Source: Candidatus Riesia pediculischaeffi (GTDB taxonomy: Bacteria > Pseudomonadota > Gammaproteobacteria > Enterobacterales > Enterobacteriaceae). From it: a DNA stretch of 64,000 nt. The notes beneath the pieces were generated by a model. It worked only from the letters and a program-made list of their open reading frames with translations. It was not told the DNA's origin and made no database searches. Position numbers and translations under genes: made by a program. The stretch spans positions 415,486-479,485 of the forward strand of contig NZ_CP012839.1 in NCBI RefSeq assembly GCF_002073895.1, written 5' to 3'. Each line of letters opens with the position of its first letter. The first letter of the stretch is position 1. Positions 30,774 through 40,915 of this stretch are shown one piece after another.

Positions 30774-32186
30774 TTACAAAATGTGAATAGAAGAAGTATT
30801 GATCGTTCCACTAGGAACAAGTGCTCCACAAACCATTATAATAATATCTCCTTTTTTTCCGACCTTTTCTTCTATAGCAATCTTTTTTCCTATGATGTAA
30901 AAATCATCAGTTGAAATGAATCGTTCGACTAATTTTGGGAAAACACCCTTGACCAGTAGAAGTTGATTGACAGTCTCTTTTTGAGTTGTCAAAGCTAGAA
31001 TCGGAGCTTTTGGAAAATATTTTCGAATAGATTTCGCTGATTTTCCACCAAAAGTTGCTACAATAATTAATTTAGAATCTAAATTCTCAGAAATTTCTAC
31101 GGCGCTATGACAAACTGCTTCGGTGAGGGTAATTTTTCTTCTATAAACTTTATTGTAATTAATATGATTCATGACAATATCAGCTCTTTTACAGATAGTC
31201 GACATGATTTTAACTGATTCAATCGGATATTTTCCATTCGCACTTTCTCCAGATAACATAACAGCATCTGTACCATCTAAGATCGCATTCGCAACATCTC
31301 CAGCTTCTGCTCTTGTTGGTCTCGGATTTTTTATCATAGAATCTAACATTTGAGTTGCTGTAATTACAATTTTAGAAGATTCAACACACTTAGCAATCAT
31401 CATTTTTTGAGCAAATATTACTTCTTCTGCTGGGATTTCTACTCCAAGATCTCCTCTAGCTACCATAATTCCATCTGAAATTTCTAGTATATCATCAAAA
31501 TTATTTAATCCTTCTTGATTCTCTATTTTAGCAATGATAGAAATTTTTTTACCTCCATGATTTTTTAACACATTACGTATCTCTTCAACGTCAGATCTTC
31601 TTCTGACAAACGAAACTGCGATAAAATCTACTCCTTTTTGACAACCGAAAATTAGATCTTTTCTGTCCTGTTCGGATAACGCTGGTAGATTAACCGTGAC
31701 TCCCGGTAAGTTAATACTTTTATTTTCTCCTAATATTCCATTATTCAACACTTTACAAATAATTTTTTCATCTTCAATGTATAGAACTCGCATTTCTATT
31801 AATCCATCATCAATTAAAATGGAATCTCCTTTTTTTAAGTCATTATGTAAGTTTTTATAGGTGACAGCTACATGATTATGATCTCCTAAAATGGAAGAAT
31901 TCGTAGTTAATACGAAATGTTGTCCGGCTACTAAAACAACATTTTTATTTTTCTTTAATTTCATCGTTCTTATTTCAGGTCCTTTTGTATCTAGCAAAAT
32001 AGCTATTTGTCTTTTCTTCTTATTGCATATTTCTCGAATATTTTCGATTCTTCGACCATGTTCTTGATGACTTCCATGGGAAAAATTTAGTCGAATGGCG
32101 TCCATTCCATGATCGATTAACTGAGATAGCATGAATTCAGATTCCGTTTTAGGACCAATCGTACAAATTATCTTTGTTTTTTTCAT
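30774..32186 (-). CDS. pykF: Pyruvate kinase I
   Basis: PykF makes pyruvate and ATP from phosphoenolpyruvate and feeds the pyruvate dehydrogenase encoded nearby. From the Met of [12 protein letters not shown] the protein has exactly 470 residues, as in E. coli PykF; an upstream in-frame start would add six. Active-site regions are intact: Arg-Leu-Asn-Phe-Ser-His-Gly, Asp-Thr-Lys-Gly-Pro-Glu-Ile-Arg-Thr, Ile-Ala-Lys-Ile-Glu-Asn, [10 protein letters not shown], and Ala-Thr-Gln-Met-Leu-Asp-Ser-Met. It closely resembles the fructose-bisphosphate-activated type I isozyme. It follows the E. coli order next to lpp. Confidence 0.97.
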   Translation of the reverse strand: MKKTKIICTIGPKTESEFMLSQLIDHGMDAIRLNFSHGSHQEHGRRIENIREICNKKKRQIAILLDTKGPEIRTMKLKKNKNVVLVAGQHFVLTTNSSILGDHNHVAVTYKNLHNDLKKGDSILIDDGLIEMRVLYIEDEKIICKVLNNGILGENKSINLPGVTVNLPALSEQDRKDLIFGCQKGVDFIAVSFVRRRSDVEEIRNVLKNHGGKKISIIAKIENQEGLNNFDDILEISDGIMVARGDLGVEIPAEEVIFAQKMMIAKCVESSKIVITATQMLDSMIKNPRPTRAEAGDVANAILDGTDAVMLSGESANGKYPIESVKIMSTICKRADIVMNHINYNKVYRRKITLTEAVCHSAVEISENLDSKLIIVATFGGKSAKSIRKYFPKAPILALTTQKETVNQLLLVKGVFPKLVERFISTDDFYIIGKKIAIEEKVGKKGDIIIMVCGALVPSGTINTSSIHIL

Positions 32187-32579
32187 AAACTTTCTATACT
32201 TCATATCAATAAGTGATTTTTAACTACAATATGAAAAAATCGTTTCAATAAATTTCATTTCTTTTGAACGGGGATAGAGAATTTAAATTAAAATTTGTTT
32301 GAAATATAAGATTGTATCTATAATATGAATTTTTATAAACATTTTTAATAATTTTGACTATTTTAGTAAATTAATGAGCATCGTATATATTTTCTCGATT
32401 AAGAACTTATTAAAAATTTTTGTTTTATTTTGTTACTATATTTTTATCAACTAATTTAATAAAATAAAAAGGTTAAAAAAAGAACGAAAATTAAAACTTT
32501 TTATTTCATACCTATCAATTGATTTCTTGAACATTCTCTTTTAGACTTTTTAAAATTTTATCTTATTACAAATAAATCA
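32187..32579. other. Divergent intergenic region between pykF and grxD
   Basis: About 390 A/T-rich bases with no recognisable gene; presumed promoters only. Confidence 0.4.
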
Positions 32580-32882
32580 ATGGAAACAATAAAAAAAATT
32601 AAAGAACAAATTAAAGAAAATAAATTTTTATTATATATGAAAGGTTCTCCTGATAGACCAAGTTGTACATTTTCAATGAGAGCTGTGCAGATCATACGTT
32701 TATGTAAAGTACGATTCGCATATATTGATGTATTAAAACATGACGATATTCGTAGATTTCTTCCAGAATATTCTAACTGGCCAACCTTTCCACAGTTGTG
32801 GATTAACCGTAAATTTGTTGGAGGATTTGATATTATGAAGGAATTGTATTTTGAAGGGAAGTTACAAAATATGTTCAAGTAG
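32580..32882 (+). CDS. grxD: Monothiol glutaredoxin Grx4
   Basis: Grx4-type proteins bind a [2Fe-2S] cluster between two subunits with glutathione and serve in Fe-S trafficking. The 100-residue protein (115 in E. coli) aligns closely: Leu-Leu-Tyr-Met-Lys-Gly-Ser-Pro, then Phe-Ala-Tyr-Ile-Asp-Val, and Trp-Pro-Thr-Phe-Pro-Gln-Leu-Trp with Val-Gly-Gly-Phe-Asp. The acidic C-terminal tail is missing. The usual Cys-Gly-Phe-Ser active site reads Cys-Thr-Phe-Ser (Cys29), keeping the ligand cysteine but not the glycine. It stands alone, but partnership with the suf-encoded system is the obvious role. Confidence 0.94.
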   Translation: METIKKIKEQIKENKFLLYMKGSPDRPSCTFSMRAVQIIRLCKVRFAYIDVLKHDDIRRFLPEYSNWPTFPQLWINRKFVGGFDIMKELYFEGKLQNMFK

Positions 32883-33296
32883 ATAGTATAATTTAAAAAA
32901 AAAATTAAGTGAGATTTGTTTAATATTTCTAAAAAAATTATAGAACTTTTGCAAAACTATATTTTAGTATTTTATACTCACTTTCGAAGTGTTCTACAGC
33001 AAGATTTCTTAAGAAATATACATTATCTCCATTTAATCTCGTTCAAATATGATACTAATCATAGATTATAGATCATTATCCCATTTATAATGATTTTCAA
33101 TCTTATTTAAGATAATTAACATGAATATTTTTATGTAGAAGGTTATTTTTTTTGTAGAATTTATATAAAAATAATTTTATATCTTGAATTTTTATTTTTT
33201 ACTGTAGAAGATCATTCTATAATTAGAATATAAATGGTGATAGAGCATATAATCGATCTTCAGAAATTCTATTAATGATATCAATATCTGATTAAA
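32883..33296. other. 414-base gap between grxD and tyrS
   Basis: A/T-rich, without a recognisable gene or tRNA. It contains a 14-bp perfect palindrome (ATTTCTTAAGAAAT, 33004-33017) of unknown meaning. Confidence 0.4.
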
Positions 33297-34622
33297 ATGA
33301 TAAAAATGCAGAGTTCTAAAAAAGATTTTATCAAAGTTCTTAAAAGTTTTAAATTAATTGACCAGTTAATTCATGAAGAACTATTGATACAAACTATTTT
33401 TCGAGAAAATATTACGATTTACTGTGGTTTTGATCCTACATCTGATAGTCTTCATGTTGGACATCTTGTTCCATTACTATTGTTAAGGATATTTCGAAAC
33501 ATGGGACATAGAATAATTGTTCTAGTAGGAGGAGCGACGTGTCTTATCGGAGATCCAAGTTTTAAAGATTTTTATAGGACGGTAAACACAGCTTCTCAAA
33601 TAGAGGATTGGACGAATGAACTTCAAAAACAGATAGAAAAATTTTTAAACTTTCATTACGAAAAGAATGATTTAATTATCGTTAATAATTTAACATGGTT
33701 AAAGGATATGAAAGTAATGGACTTCTTTGATAAGATCGGGAAACATTTTAATGTCAACAGCATGATACAGAGAGAACTAGTAAAAAATAAGATAAAGAAT
33801 CACGTTCGTCGGATTTCTTTTTCAGAGTTTTCTTACGGATTGTTGCAAGCTTACGACTTTTATAAACTTCATTTAGATTATCACGTATCTCTCCAAATTG
33901 GAGGATCAGATCAATGGAAAAATATCATCTTTGGAATTGAACTAATAAGAAAGTTATGTAATAAAAAAACATTTGGATTAACTTTTCCATTAATAACAAA
34001 TTCAAATGGAAAAAAGTTTGGTAAATCTAAAAAGAATAACATCTGGTTAGATCCGAAAAAAACAAGTCCATATCATTTTTATCAGTTTTGGATCAACATA
34101 GACGATGAGAATGCTCGGATATTTTTCTATTTTTTACTAATCAGTATGTATGATGTTCAGTCTGTTGATCATATGTCTAAAAAGTATGCAGAAATAATTA
34201 ATGAAAAAAATAAATCCAGTCGTTCTAAGATCATCCAATATTTTTTAGCAGATAAAATCACAGAGATGATTCATGGAGGGGACAATGCAAAAACAGCAAA
34301 GGAAGTATCTAAAAAGATATTCTTCTACAAGGATATTTTGCGATTTAAAGAACAAGATTTTCAAAAAATTTTAAAGATAGGAGTTCAATCAGTGAGATTG
34401 GACTCGCGTAGAGAACATGACATTCGAGAAATCTTAGTGATGTCTAGAATCTCAAAATCTAAGAAGCAAGCTAAAGATATGATCTCGACAAATTCGATCT
34501 CAATCAATTGTAATCCTCATCGGAATAGAGATTACTCAATTTCAAAAGAAGACGCAATCTTTCAAAGATACTCCCTTATCAAAAAGGGAAAGAAGGAAGT
34601 TCTTTTGGTCGTGTGGAAATAA
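33297..34622 (+). CDS. tyrS: Tyrosyl-tRNA synthetase
   Basis: TyrS charges tRNA-Tyr. The protein has 441 residues (424 in E. coli). It is class I: Tyr-Cys-Gly-Phe-Asp-Pro-Thr precedes the HIGH-type motif His-Val-Gly-His-Leu, and the KMSKS-type loop reads Lys-Phe-Gly-Lys-Ser as in E. coli. The tyrosine and tRNA contacts Gln-Ile-Gly-Gly-Ser-Asp-Gln-Trp and Lys-Lys-Thr-Ser-Pro-Tyr are present, and the S4-like C-terminal RNA-binding domain is intact, ending Val-Val-Trp-Lys. The extra residues are mostly lysine-rich insertions. It converges on fabI. Confidence 0.97.
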   Translation: MIKMQSSKKDFIKVLKSFKLIDQLIHEELLIQTIFRENITIYCGFDPTSDSLHVGHLVPLLLLRIFRNMGHRIIVLVGGATCLIGDPSFKDFYRTVNTASQIEDWTNELQKQIEKFLNFHYEKNDLIIVNNLTWLKDMKVMDFFDKIGKHFNVNSMIQRELVKNKIKNHVRRISFSEFSYGLLQAYDFYKLHLDYHVSLQIGGSDQWKNIIFGIELIRKLCNKKTFGLTFPLITNSNGKKFGKSKKNNIWLDPKKTSPYHFYQFWINIDDENARIFFYFLLISMYDVQSVDHMSKKYAEIINEKNKSSRSKIIQYFLADKITEMIHGGDNAKTAKEVSKKIFFYKDILRFKEQDFQKILKIGVQSVRLDSRREHDIREILVMSRISKSKKQAKDMISTNSISINCNPHRNRDYSISKEDAIFQRYSLIKKGKKEVLLVVWK

Positions 34623-34676
34623 GGTTCATAAGATTTTTATAGGAGCTGGAAAACGATAACAAAATTATTAAATTTT

Positions 34677-35471
34677 TTATATCCTGCAAGTGAAACGGAA
34701 ACCACCATCGACATTTATAACCTCTCCTGTAATACCAGAAGACATGTTCGAACATAAGAACACTGCACACTTTCCTATATCTTCTATCGATATCTTATCA
34801 GTTAAGATATTTTTCTTAAAATGTTCGTACATTCTTCGAAAATTTTTTATTCTAGAAGAAGCAATCGTCATAATTGGACCAGAAGAAATAGCGTTTACTC
34901 TGATTTTTCTTCTCGATAATGAACTTGCAATGTACCTTACGTTGGATTCCAAAGAAGCCTTCGAAGGACCCATCACATTGTAATTAGGAACGGATAAAAT
35001 GGACCCAATGTAAGTGATAGTCAGTATGGTCGAATGTTCATTTAACATATCCCTACAAAACTTCACCATTGCTACCAAACTGTAGGAGCTGATCTCATGT
35101 GATATCTGAAAATCTTTCCTCGTTACTACATCTACATAATCTCCACGAAGCTGATTACTATCCACATATGCGATAGAATGTACAAAACCATCGAATGTTT
35201 TCCAAAAATTTTTCAGTTTATCGAAAAGAAGTTTTATGTCTTCATCTGAAGAAACATCACATGGTAAAATGATATCAGATTTGAATCTTCTAGCTATCTT
35301 CTCTACTCTTGATCTAACTCTCTCATTCTGATAACTGAAAGCTAGCTCTGCTCCACTTCTATACATCATCTTCGCTATTCCATAAGCGATGGAAAGCTTT
35401 CCAGATATTCCAGTGATTAACATTCTTCTTCCCTTCATAAGACTATTTTTTTCTATTTCTAAAATTGACAT
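34677..35471 (-). CDS. fabI: Enoyl-[acyl-carrier-protein] reductase (NADH) FabI
   Basis: FabI carries out the last reduction of each fatty-acid elongation round. The short-chain dehydrogenase fold is 264 residues (262 in E. coli). The N-terminal Ile-Thr-Gly-Ile-Ser-Gly-Lys-Leu-Ser-Ile-Ala-Tyr-Gly-Ile-Ala is the variant NAD-binding turn of FabI. Catalytic positions are conserved: Tyr in Thr-Tyr-Ile-Gly, Tyr in Val-Pro-Asn-Tyr-Asn-Val-Met-Gly, and Lys in Ser-Lys-Ala-Ser-Leu. The C-terminal Gly-Glu-Val-Ile-Asn-Val-Asp-Gly-Gly-Phe is typical. It implies that the cell makes its own phospholipid acyl chains, in line with its lipoprotein and insertase genes. Confidence 0.96.
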   Translation of the reverse strand: MSILEIEKNSLMKGRRMLITGISGKLSIAYGIAKMMYRSGAELAFSYQNERVRSRVEKIARRFKSDIILPCDVSSDEDIKLLFDKLKNFWKTFDGFVHSIAYVDSNQLRGDYVDVVTRKDFQISHEISSYSLVAMVKFCRDMLNEHSTILTITYIGSILSVPNYNVMGPSKASLESNVRYIASSLSRRKIRVNAISSGPIMTIASSRIKNFRRMYEHFKKNILTDKISIEDIGKCAVFLCSNMSSGITGEVINVDGGFRFTCRI

Positions 35472-35676
35472 ATACGATATCGTCTCGAGTTTTAAAAGGT
35501 GAGAGTGTCTGTATTAAACAATCAATAAAAATTCTTGTTCAATTAGTAAACCTGCCTTCTTAAGATCATGAATAAACATGAACGACCTTATTCATAAGAA
35601 CGAGATAATTGTTCGAAAAACTCTTTTATCGAAACCTAACTTTATGTTTCTTAGTTCAAAAGATCGTTCATCCTAT

Positions 35677-36672
35677 CTATCGACTAATGTACTTGATTAA
35701 ATCTAAAACTTTTTCAGAATATCCGGTCTCATTATCGTACCAAGAGATCAGTTTAGCAAAATTTCCATTTATCAACGAACTCGCCTTCGCATCGAAGATA
35801 GAAACTAGGGTATTTCCGTTGAAATCACTTGAAACGACCTCTTCATCCGTATATCCTACTATTCCTCTCAAGTAGCTTCTGGAAGCTTCTTTGACGAGTT
35901 CGCAAATTCTATCAAAAGAAGTTGAAACTTTTAAAGAAACTGTGAAATCCACTACAGAAACGTTGGCAATTGGTACTCTAAATGCCATTCCGGTTAATTT
36001 ACCTTGTAAATCAGGTATTATTTTTCCGGTAGCTTGAGCAGCTCCAGTCGTAGAAGGTATGATGTTTTGAATGGAACCTCTTCCATCTCTCCAGTTCTTC
36101 ACGGAAGGACCGTCGACTGTCTTTTGGGTAGCAGTCGCTGCATGTACCGTTGTCATGATGCCACTTTGTATTCCGAAATTCTCGTGTACAATTTTCGCTA
36201 TCGGAGAAAGACAGTTGGTAGTACAGGAAGCGTTAGAAACTATATCTTGATTCTGGTAGGTATGATGGTTTACACCCATCACAAACATTGGTGTATCGTC
36301 TTTAGATGGACCAGTGAGAACGACTTTCTTTGCACCGCAGGAGATGTGTGGACGAGATAATTCATCAGTTAAAAAAAGACCAGTCGCTTCTGCTACACAA
36401 TCCACTCCGATTTCTCCCCATGATATATCTTTAGGGTTCTTTTCGGAAGTGCAGCGAATCTTATTACCGTTCAATAATATCGAATTTCCTTGAACTTCAA
36501 TGTTCTCCAAAAAATTACCGTGTGTTGAATCGTACTTTAAAAGATATGCTATGTACTTCGTATCTAACAAATCGTTTATTCCAACTATCTTTATATCTTT
36601 CCTTTTTTGAGCAAGTCGAAAAATTACTCTTCCAATTCGACCAAATCCATTGATTCCTACTCTGATTGTCAT
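35677..36672 (-). CDS. gapA: Glyceraldehyde-3-phosphate dehydrogenase A
   Basis: GapA catalyses the NAD-linked oxidation step of glycolysis. The protein has 331 residues, as in E. coli. The NAD-binding start is [11 protein letters not shown], and the nucleophilic cysteine is in [10 protein letters not shown]. The catalytic histidine follows in Thr-Val-His-Ala-Ala-Thr. The substrate-binding Thr-Gly-Ala-Ala and the C-terminal Trp-Tyr-Asp-Asn-Glu-Thr-Gly-Tyr-Ser are present. It is one of the best conserved proteins of the window. It is followed upstream by the remains of sppA, which is also a near neighbour in E. coli. Confidence 0.98.
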   Translation of the reverse strand: MTIRVGINGFGRIGRVIFRLAQKRKDIKIVGINDLLDTKYIAYLLKYDSTHGNFLENIEVQGNSILLNGNKIRCTSEKNPKDISWGEIGVDCVAEATGLFLTDELSRPHISCGAKKVVLTGPSKDDTPMFVMGVNHHTYQNQDIVSNASCTTNCLSPIAKIVHENFGIQSGIMTTVHAATATQKTVDGPSVKNWRDGRGSIQNIIPSTTGAAQATGKIIPDLQGKLTGMAFRVPIANVSVVDFTVSLKVSTSFDRICELVKEASRSYLRGIVGYTDEEVVSSDFNGNTLVSIFDAKASSLINGNFAKLISWYDNETGYSEKVLDLIKYISR

Positions 36673-36699
36673 CGATTTTACCTTCTCCGTTCATCATTT

Positions 36700-38109
36700 A
36701 CATTAAAATATTTAATCTGTCTGTTTTTGCACATCACTCAAGTAGATCAAGCGATGTCGAACTAGATAATATAGTCGAACTTCATAAAAATCAAATCATT
36801 TATCGATTTCTATGTAAAAATTTCTGAAAAACTTTGAATTAAGGTTCCTAATCGATTCTTATCAGTATTCAACATCTCAACTTTCGTATCAGATAACCAA
36901 TTTAGGATGTGTAAGATCATGTTGTTTATCGGGACATATCCTACTCGGATCTTCCAGTACATCAACGATATCAAAATATTTTTCTTTCTTTACCATATAA
37001 CTGAAGAATATATGAACGTTCAAACAGGAATAGATCATTTCGATCGTTTATCTTATCGTCCAAGAACTGTGACAATTTTATCGTATCATCAATATCATCT
37101 AGTTATCCAACTGATCCTTCCATAAGTCATATGAAACGAATCTGAATTCTTCTATCATATTGATTTAAAATATTGATTTCTATGAAAGATAAGGTTGTAT
37201 TTCGAATGCTACCGCATTTTTTTCGTACGTCTAAATTTCTGAGAGAAACGGATCTATCACAGAAATTTCGATGTTGTGGTAGATCAATAACTTAGCTTTT
37301 ATCATGATCTAACTTTCGGATACATCATCCGAATATTTTAACTGAACTGACAGTAATTTTCTGATGAAAGATGAGATAGTTGAAATCGATGAACGTCCAA
37401 TATCTCTCTGATATCCGCTTCTTTCACAGGTGCGATCACATATTTTTCATCCTCTCGGAGAGATCGAACATATTTTCAATTTTTCGAAACCTGATCCATC
37501 TGCAAGACGATTGATTATCAATTCCAACGATCGATGTTAAGAACAAACTTATCTTTCGATGTTTCGATGACATCTCTTATAAATTATGTATTCACGTTTG
37601 AATGTTCATCCTAGTTTTAAAGAATACTATGATTTGTACAAATTCACTACGATATCTACAGATCCCTCTATATTTCAACAGTTTATCTTCGAAACATTCT
37701 GTTTCCATCGATATACGTTGATGCAACGATCTATGATCGATCAAGTAAATCAGATTATTTTTTAAGATTCACGATGTGTCATCCATGTTAAGTGATTCTA
37801 CGGTTCAAACTATCCTTCCATAAAAATCATTTTAACAATCACATCTGATTCTTCCAAGAACTCCTTAAAATACCTACAATAATTAGAACAAACTTTAAAG
37901 GTTGGTCTTTCATACCTGATGGATACATTTTTGTTTCTGATACTACCTGGATAATAAGATAGGGTAATTCTCCTGATCCTTAGTTTACGTTCAATGATAC
38001 ATCGTGTAGAAGATCGATCTACCGTAATTCAACCGTACGATCTTGAAACACCCGTTGATCTCTTGATGTCACGAATTTTCGTATGGATTCGATAATTTAA
38101 AACAGCGAT
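36700..38109 (-). pseudogene. sppA: Decayed middle and C-terminal part of sppA (signal peptide peptidase A)
   Basis: No long minus-strand frame exists here, but fragments in shifting frames match SppA in the right order. At 37801-37872 the minus strand reads Tyr-Phe-Lys-Glu-Phe-Leu-Glu-Glu-Ser-Asp-Val-Ile-Val-Lys, like the E. coli segment Tyr-Tyr-Lys-Ser-Leu-Leu-Asp-Lys-Leu-Lys-Val. At 37325-37378 it reads Tyr-Leu-Ile-Phe-His-Gln-Lys-Ile-Thr-Val-Ser-Ser-Val-Lys-Ile-Phe-Gly, like Tyr-Ile-Val-Ala-Asn-Pro-Ser-Thr-Leu-Thr-Gly-Ser-Ile-Gly-Ile-Phe-Gly. The spacing fits a gene of about 1.7-1.8 kb. The catalytic serine motif is not recognisable. Stops and frameshifts are many, so it is inactive. Confidence 0.7.
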
Positions 38110-38394
38110 TTATTCTGGGTGAGTTGATCGTAGTCGAAATGATGACGATCGAATCGATACATGAGCTTTATCGTAAGAACGGATATGATTGACAATCATA
38201 TCGTTTAAATTAAAAACTAACGTTCCATAATCCTCTTCGTGAGATCTTTTGTTTTCTCGATATAACATCAAGACGACGATTAGAACGAGGATGATCAAAA
38301 TATTTAGGAGAAAGGCGGTTAACTTCCCTATCAATTTGAACAGGTGAAGAACAGGTTTGAAAATGAGAAAGATGAGTTTCAAAAATTCCCACAT
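38110..38394 (-). pseudogene. sppA: Intact N-terminal fragment of sppA
   Basis: This 94-residue frame matches the start of SppA, an inner-membrane peptidase that cleans up cleaved signal peptides. It has Trp-Glu-Phe-Leu-Lys with a long hydrophobic anchor, then Tyr-Gly-Thr-Leu-Val-Phe-Asn-Leu-Asn-Asp-Met-Ile-Val, equivalent to Gly-Ala-Leu-Leu-Leu-Asp-Ile-Ser-Gly-Val-Ile-Val in E. coli. It stops before any catalytic region; the rest of the gene lies decayed downstream. If translated it would be a bare membrane anchor. A small membrane protein with a new role cannot be excluded. Confidence 0.7.
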
Positions 38395-38507
38395 CGAAGT
38401 ACTTAAATGACGAAGAAGTTATTCTGTCGTTCAGTATAGCGTTTTGAAGAAAAGACCTTGGATGATCCAGATATCATAGCTAGAACATACGATGTATGTT
38501 TGAGCCA

Positions 38508-39314
38508 TCATATCTTGAAATCAGCCCATACCGGAGCATGATCAGATGATCTGATCATATTTCGAATAGAATAATCTATCCCGGAACTCTGACATATATT
38601 AAATAATTCTTTTGAAGAAAGTATCAGATCGATCCTTAAACCGATATTTCTAAGGAACCCATTCGAACGATAATCGAACCAAGAAAATCTTTTTTCAGTT
38701 TCGCCACTTTTTTTTCTGAAAGTATCAGAAAGTCCAGAAGACTTCAACTCTTGCATCCAAATTCGTTCTTCCGGAAGAAAAGCACATTTTCCAATTTTTA
38801 TCCATTTATTCCGATGATATTCGCTAATTCCAATGTCTTGTTCATCCGGACTGATGTTCATATCTCCCATAACAACTATGTTCTCATTTCTGCCGATCGT
38901 CGCACGAACATATTTGGTTAAATCTTGATAAAATCTCCTTTTTTTTTCAAACTTATCCTTGTTCTTTTTATAACCACCTTGTGGAGAATAGATGTTCACT
39001 ATATGAATCGTCTTCTCCTTCAAAAGGATGTTCGCCGATATGATACGACATTCTTCGAAAAAATCCTTTTCGAAAAACTTTATGTCGACATCAACCAACT
39101 TTTTTTTACTGAACAGAGCAACTCCGCAGCGAGATTTCTGTCCGTTAAGATATATGTGGTAGTTGAAATTGACAAATTTTTCTATCGGAAAAAGTCCATT
39201 CTCCACCCTAGTTTCCTGCAATCCAATGATATCTGGATCATATTTTTCGATGACTGCATAAAGTTGATGTATATGCGCTCGAATACCGTTGATGTTAAAA
39301 GAGACGAATTTCAT
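38508..39314 (-). CDS. xthA: Exonuclease III
   Basis: XthA is the major AP endonuclease and 3'-5' exonuclease of base excision repair. The protein has 268 residues, as in E. coli. Catalytic motifs are intact: Phe-Asn-Ile-Asn-Gly-Ile-Arg-Ala, Gly-Leu-Gln-Glu-Thr-Arg (metal Glu), Tyr-Ser-Pro-Gln-Gly, Met-Gly-Asp-Met-Asn-Ile-Ser-Pro, Trp-Phe-Asp-Tyr-Arg and Ser-Ser-Asp-His-Ala-Pro-Val. It is not in an obvious operon; lysS lies upstream on the same strand after a short gap. Its retention with recG and a possibly slipping recJ suggests a minimal repair set. Confidence 0.97.
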   Translation of the reverse strand: MKFVSFNINGIRAHIHQLYAVIEKYDPDIIGLQETRVENGLFPIEKFVNFNYHIYLNGQKSRCGVALFSKKKLVDVDIKFFEKDFFEECRIISANILLKEKTIHIVNIYSPQGGYKKNKDKFEKKRRFYQDLTKYVRATIGRNENIVVMGDMNISPDEQDIGISEYHRNKWIKIGKCAFLPEERIWMQELKSSGLSDTFRKKSGETEKRFSWFDYRSNGFLRNIGLRIDLILSSKELFNICQSSGIDYSIRNMIRSSDHAPVWADFKI

Positions 39315-39408
39315 TCGACGATCTTCCGTTAACTGTATTAAAAATTTTTAAATATCTTTTCGTTTAATATTTTTCAAAATGATCGTATTGATCATAAAAT
39401 AACAAGCT

Positions 39409-40881
39409 CTATGTATCATTCTTTCTAAGGATTGGAAAGAATATCACATCCCGAATAGAACAGCGATCTGTCAGCAACATGACCAATCTATCGATTCCTA
39501 TACCTAACCCAGCTGTAGGAGGTAATCCATATTCCAAAGCGGAGATATAATCTTCATCGTAAGAATAATCTTGATCAACCACACCTGATCGATTTTCTCT
39601 ACGCTGTTGGATAAATCGACTTAACTGATCGATCGGATCGTTCAGTTCAGAGAATCCGTTGGCGACCTCATATCCTCCTATGAAAAGTTCGAACCTTTCT
39701 GCGATCGAAGGATCATCTTCTTTTCTTTTTGATAAAGGAGATACTTCGATAGGATACTCCGTAACAAAAGTTGGTTGTACCAGTTTTTTTTCTACTACCT
39801 TCTCAAAAATTTTATACTGTATTTTACCTAACTGATCCGTATCATCGATTTTGACTTCATACGATTTGGCAATCATGATAATTTTATCCTTATCGTTCAA
39901 ATCCTTTTCAGAGAATTCATCGGAGATATTTCTCAAGATGGACTCTTTCATAGTAATCTTTTCGAAATCTTTATCGAAGTCTAAAAAATTTTCTCCATGT
40001 TTTACCTTGCTTGTTTTGAGCATTGATCGAGCAATCTTCTTCAATAGAAGTTCGACAAACTTCATAAGATCTAAATAGTTTTTATAAACTTCGTACATCT
40101 CCATCATTGTAAATTCTGGATTGTGCACTCTTGATATCCCTTCGTTTCTAAAGTTCTTACCGATTTCAAAAATCTTTTCGAATCCTCCGATGATCAATCT
40201 CTTTAGATATAGCTCCGGAGATATCCTTAAATATAGTTCAGTATTTAATGTATTATGATGAGTGATGAAAGGTTTTGCTAAAGCTCCGCCAGGTATCGGT
40301 TGCATGATCGGAGTTTCCACCTCTATGAACCCTCTTCGGTTCATAAATTGGCGTATCCAGTTAATAATTTTGGATCGAACAATAAAAATTTCTTTAGAGT
40401 CCTCATTAGAAATAAGATCTAAACATCGATTTCTATGTTGGATCTCTCTATTTTTTAGTCTGTAGAATTTGCTCGATATCGTACGATACGATTTGGACAA
40501 CAAGTAGATTCTCTGACAATCTATGGTCAATTCACCTACTTTGGTCTTAAACAATCTTCCATACACCCCTACTATGTCCCCTAAATTCCATTTTTTAAAA
40601 TGATGTTCATAGAACTTTTCTTTGACGGTGTTCACTGAAACATACACTTGGATCGTTCCTGAAAAGTCTCGCAACGTGAAGAAAGATGCTCTTCCAAGAA
40701 TTCTTCTGGAGATCATCCTTCCTGCTACAGAAACATGATTCTCCAAACTTATTAATTTTTTTCTTTCTATTTGATAGAATTTATTATATAAATCTTTAGA
40801 TAAGTGGTCTCTCTTAAACCCTTTGTGTCGACACAATGAGTGATATCTTCTTATATTATTTCCTACAATTTTTGTTTTCAT
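39409..40881 (-). CDS. lysS: Lysyl-tRNA synthetase (class II)
   Basis: LysS charges tRNA-Lys. The protein has 490 residues (505 in E. coli); the N-terminal helix is shortened. The OB-fold anticodon-binding domain has Val-Ala-Gly-Arg-Met-Ile-Ser-Arg-Arg. Class II motif 2 is Phe-Arg-Asn-Glu-Gly-Ile-Ser with His-Asn-Pro-Glu-Phe-Thr-Met-Met-Glu, and motif 3 Gly-Leu-Gly-Ile-Gly-Ile-Asp-Arg-Leu. The Pro-Gly-Gly-Ala-Leu-Ala-Lys-Pro-Phe loop and Pro-Thr-Phe-Val-Thr-Glu-Tyr-Pro are also typical. It is 34 bases downstream of prfB, in the conserved recJ-prfB-lysS order. Lysine codons are very frequent in this genome, so demand on this enzyme should be high. Confidence 0.97.
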   Translation of the reverse strand: MKTKIVGNNIRRYHSLCRHKGFKRDHLSKDLYNKFYQIERKKLISLENHVSVAGRMISRRILGRASFFTLRDFSGTIQVYVSVNTVKEKFYEHHFKKWNLGDIVGVYGRLFKTKVGELTIDCQRIYLLSKSYRTISSKFYRLKNREIQHRNRCLDLISNEDSKEIFIVRSKIINWIRQFMNRRGFIEVETPIMQPIPGGALAKPFITHHNTLNTELYLRISPELYLKRLIIGGFEKIFEIGKNFRNEGISRVHNPEFTMMEMYEVYKNYLDLMKFVELLLKKIARSMLKTSKVKHGENFLDFDKDFEKITMKESILRNISDEFSEKDLNDKDKIIMIAKSYEVKIDDTDQLGKIQYKIFEKVVEKKLVQPTFVTEYPIEVSPLSKRKEDDPSIAERFELFIGGYEVANGFSELNDPIDQLSRFIQQRRENRSGVVDQDYSYDEDYISALEYGLPPTAGLGIGIDRLVMLLTDRCSIRDVIFFPILRKNDT

Positions 40882-40915
40882 TCTTTCGTGAAGACCGATT
40901 ATTTATCTTTTTTTT

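Noticed and set aside
36907-37125. 72-codon plus-strand frame antisense to the sppA ghost
   Set aside because: No recognisable domain; it lies opposite the recognisable SppA remnants and is best explained by chance.
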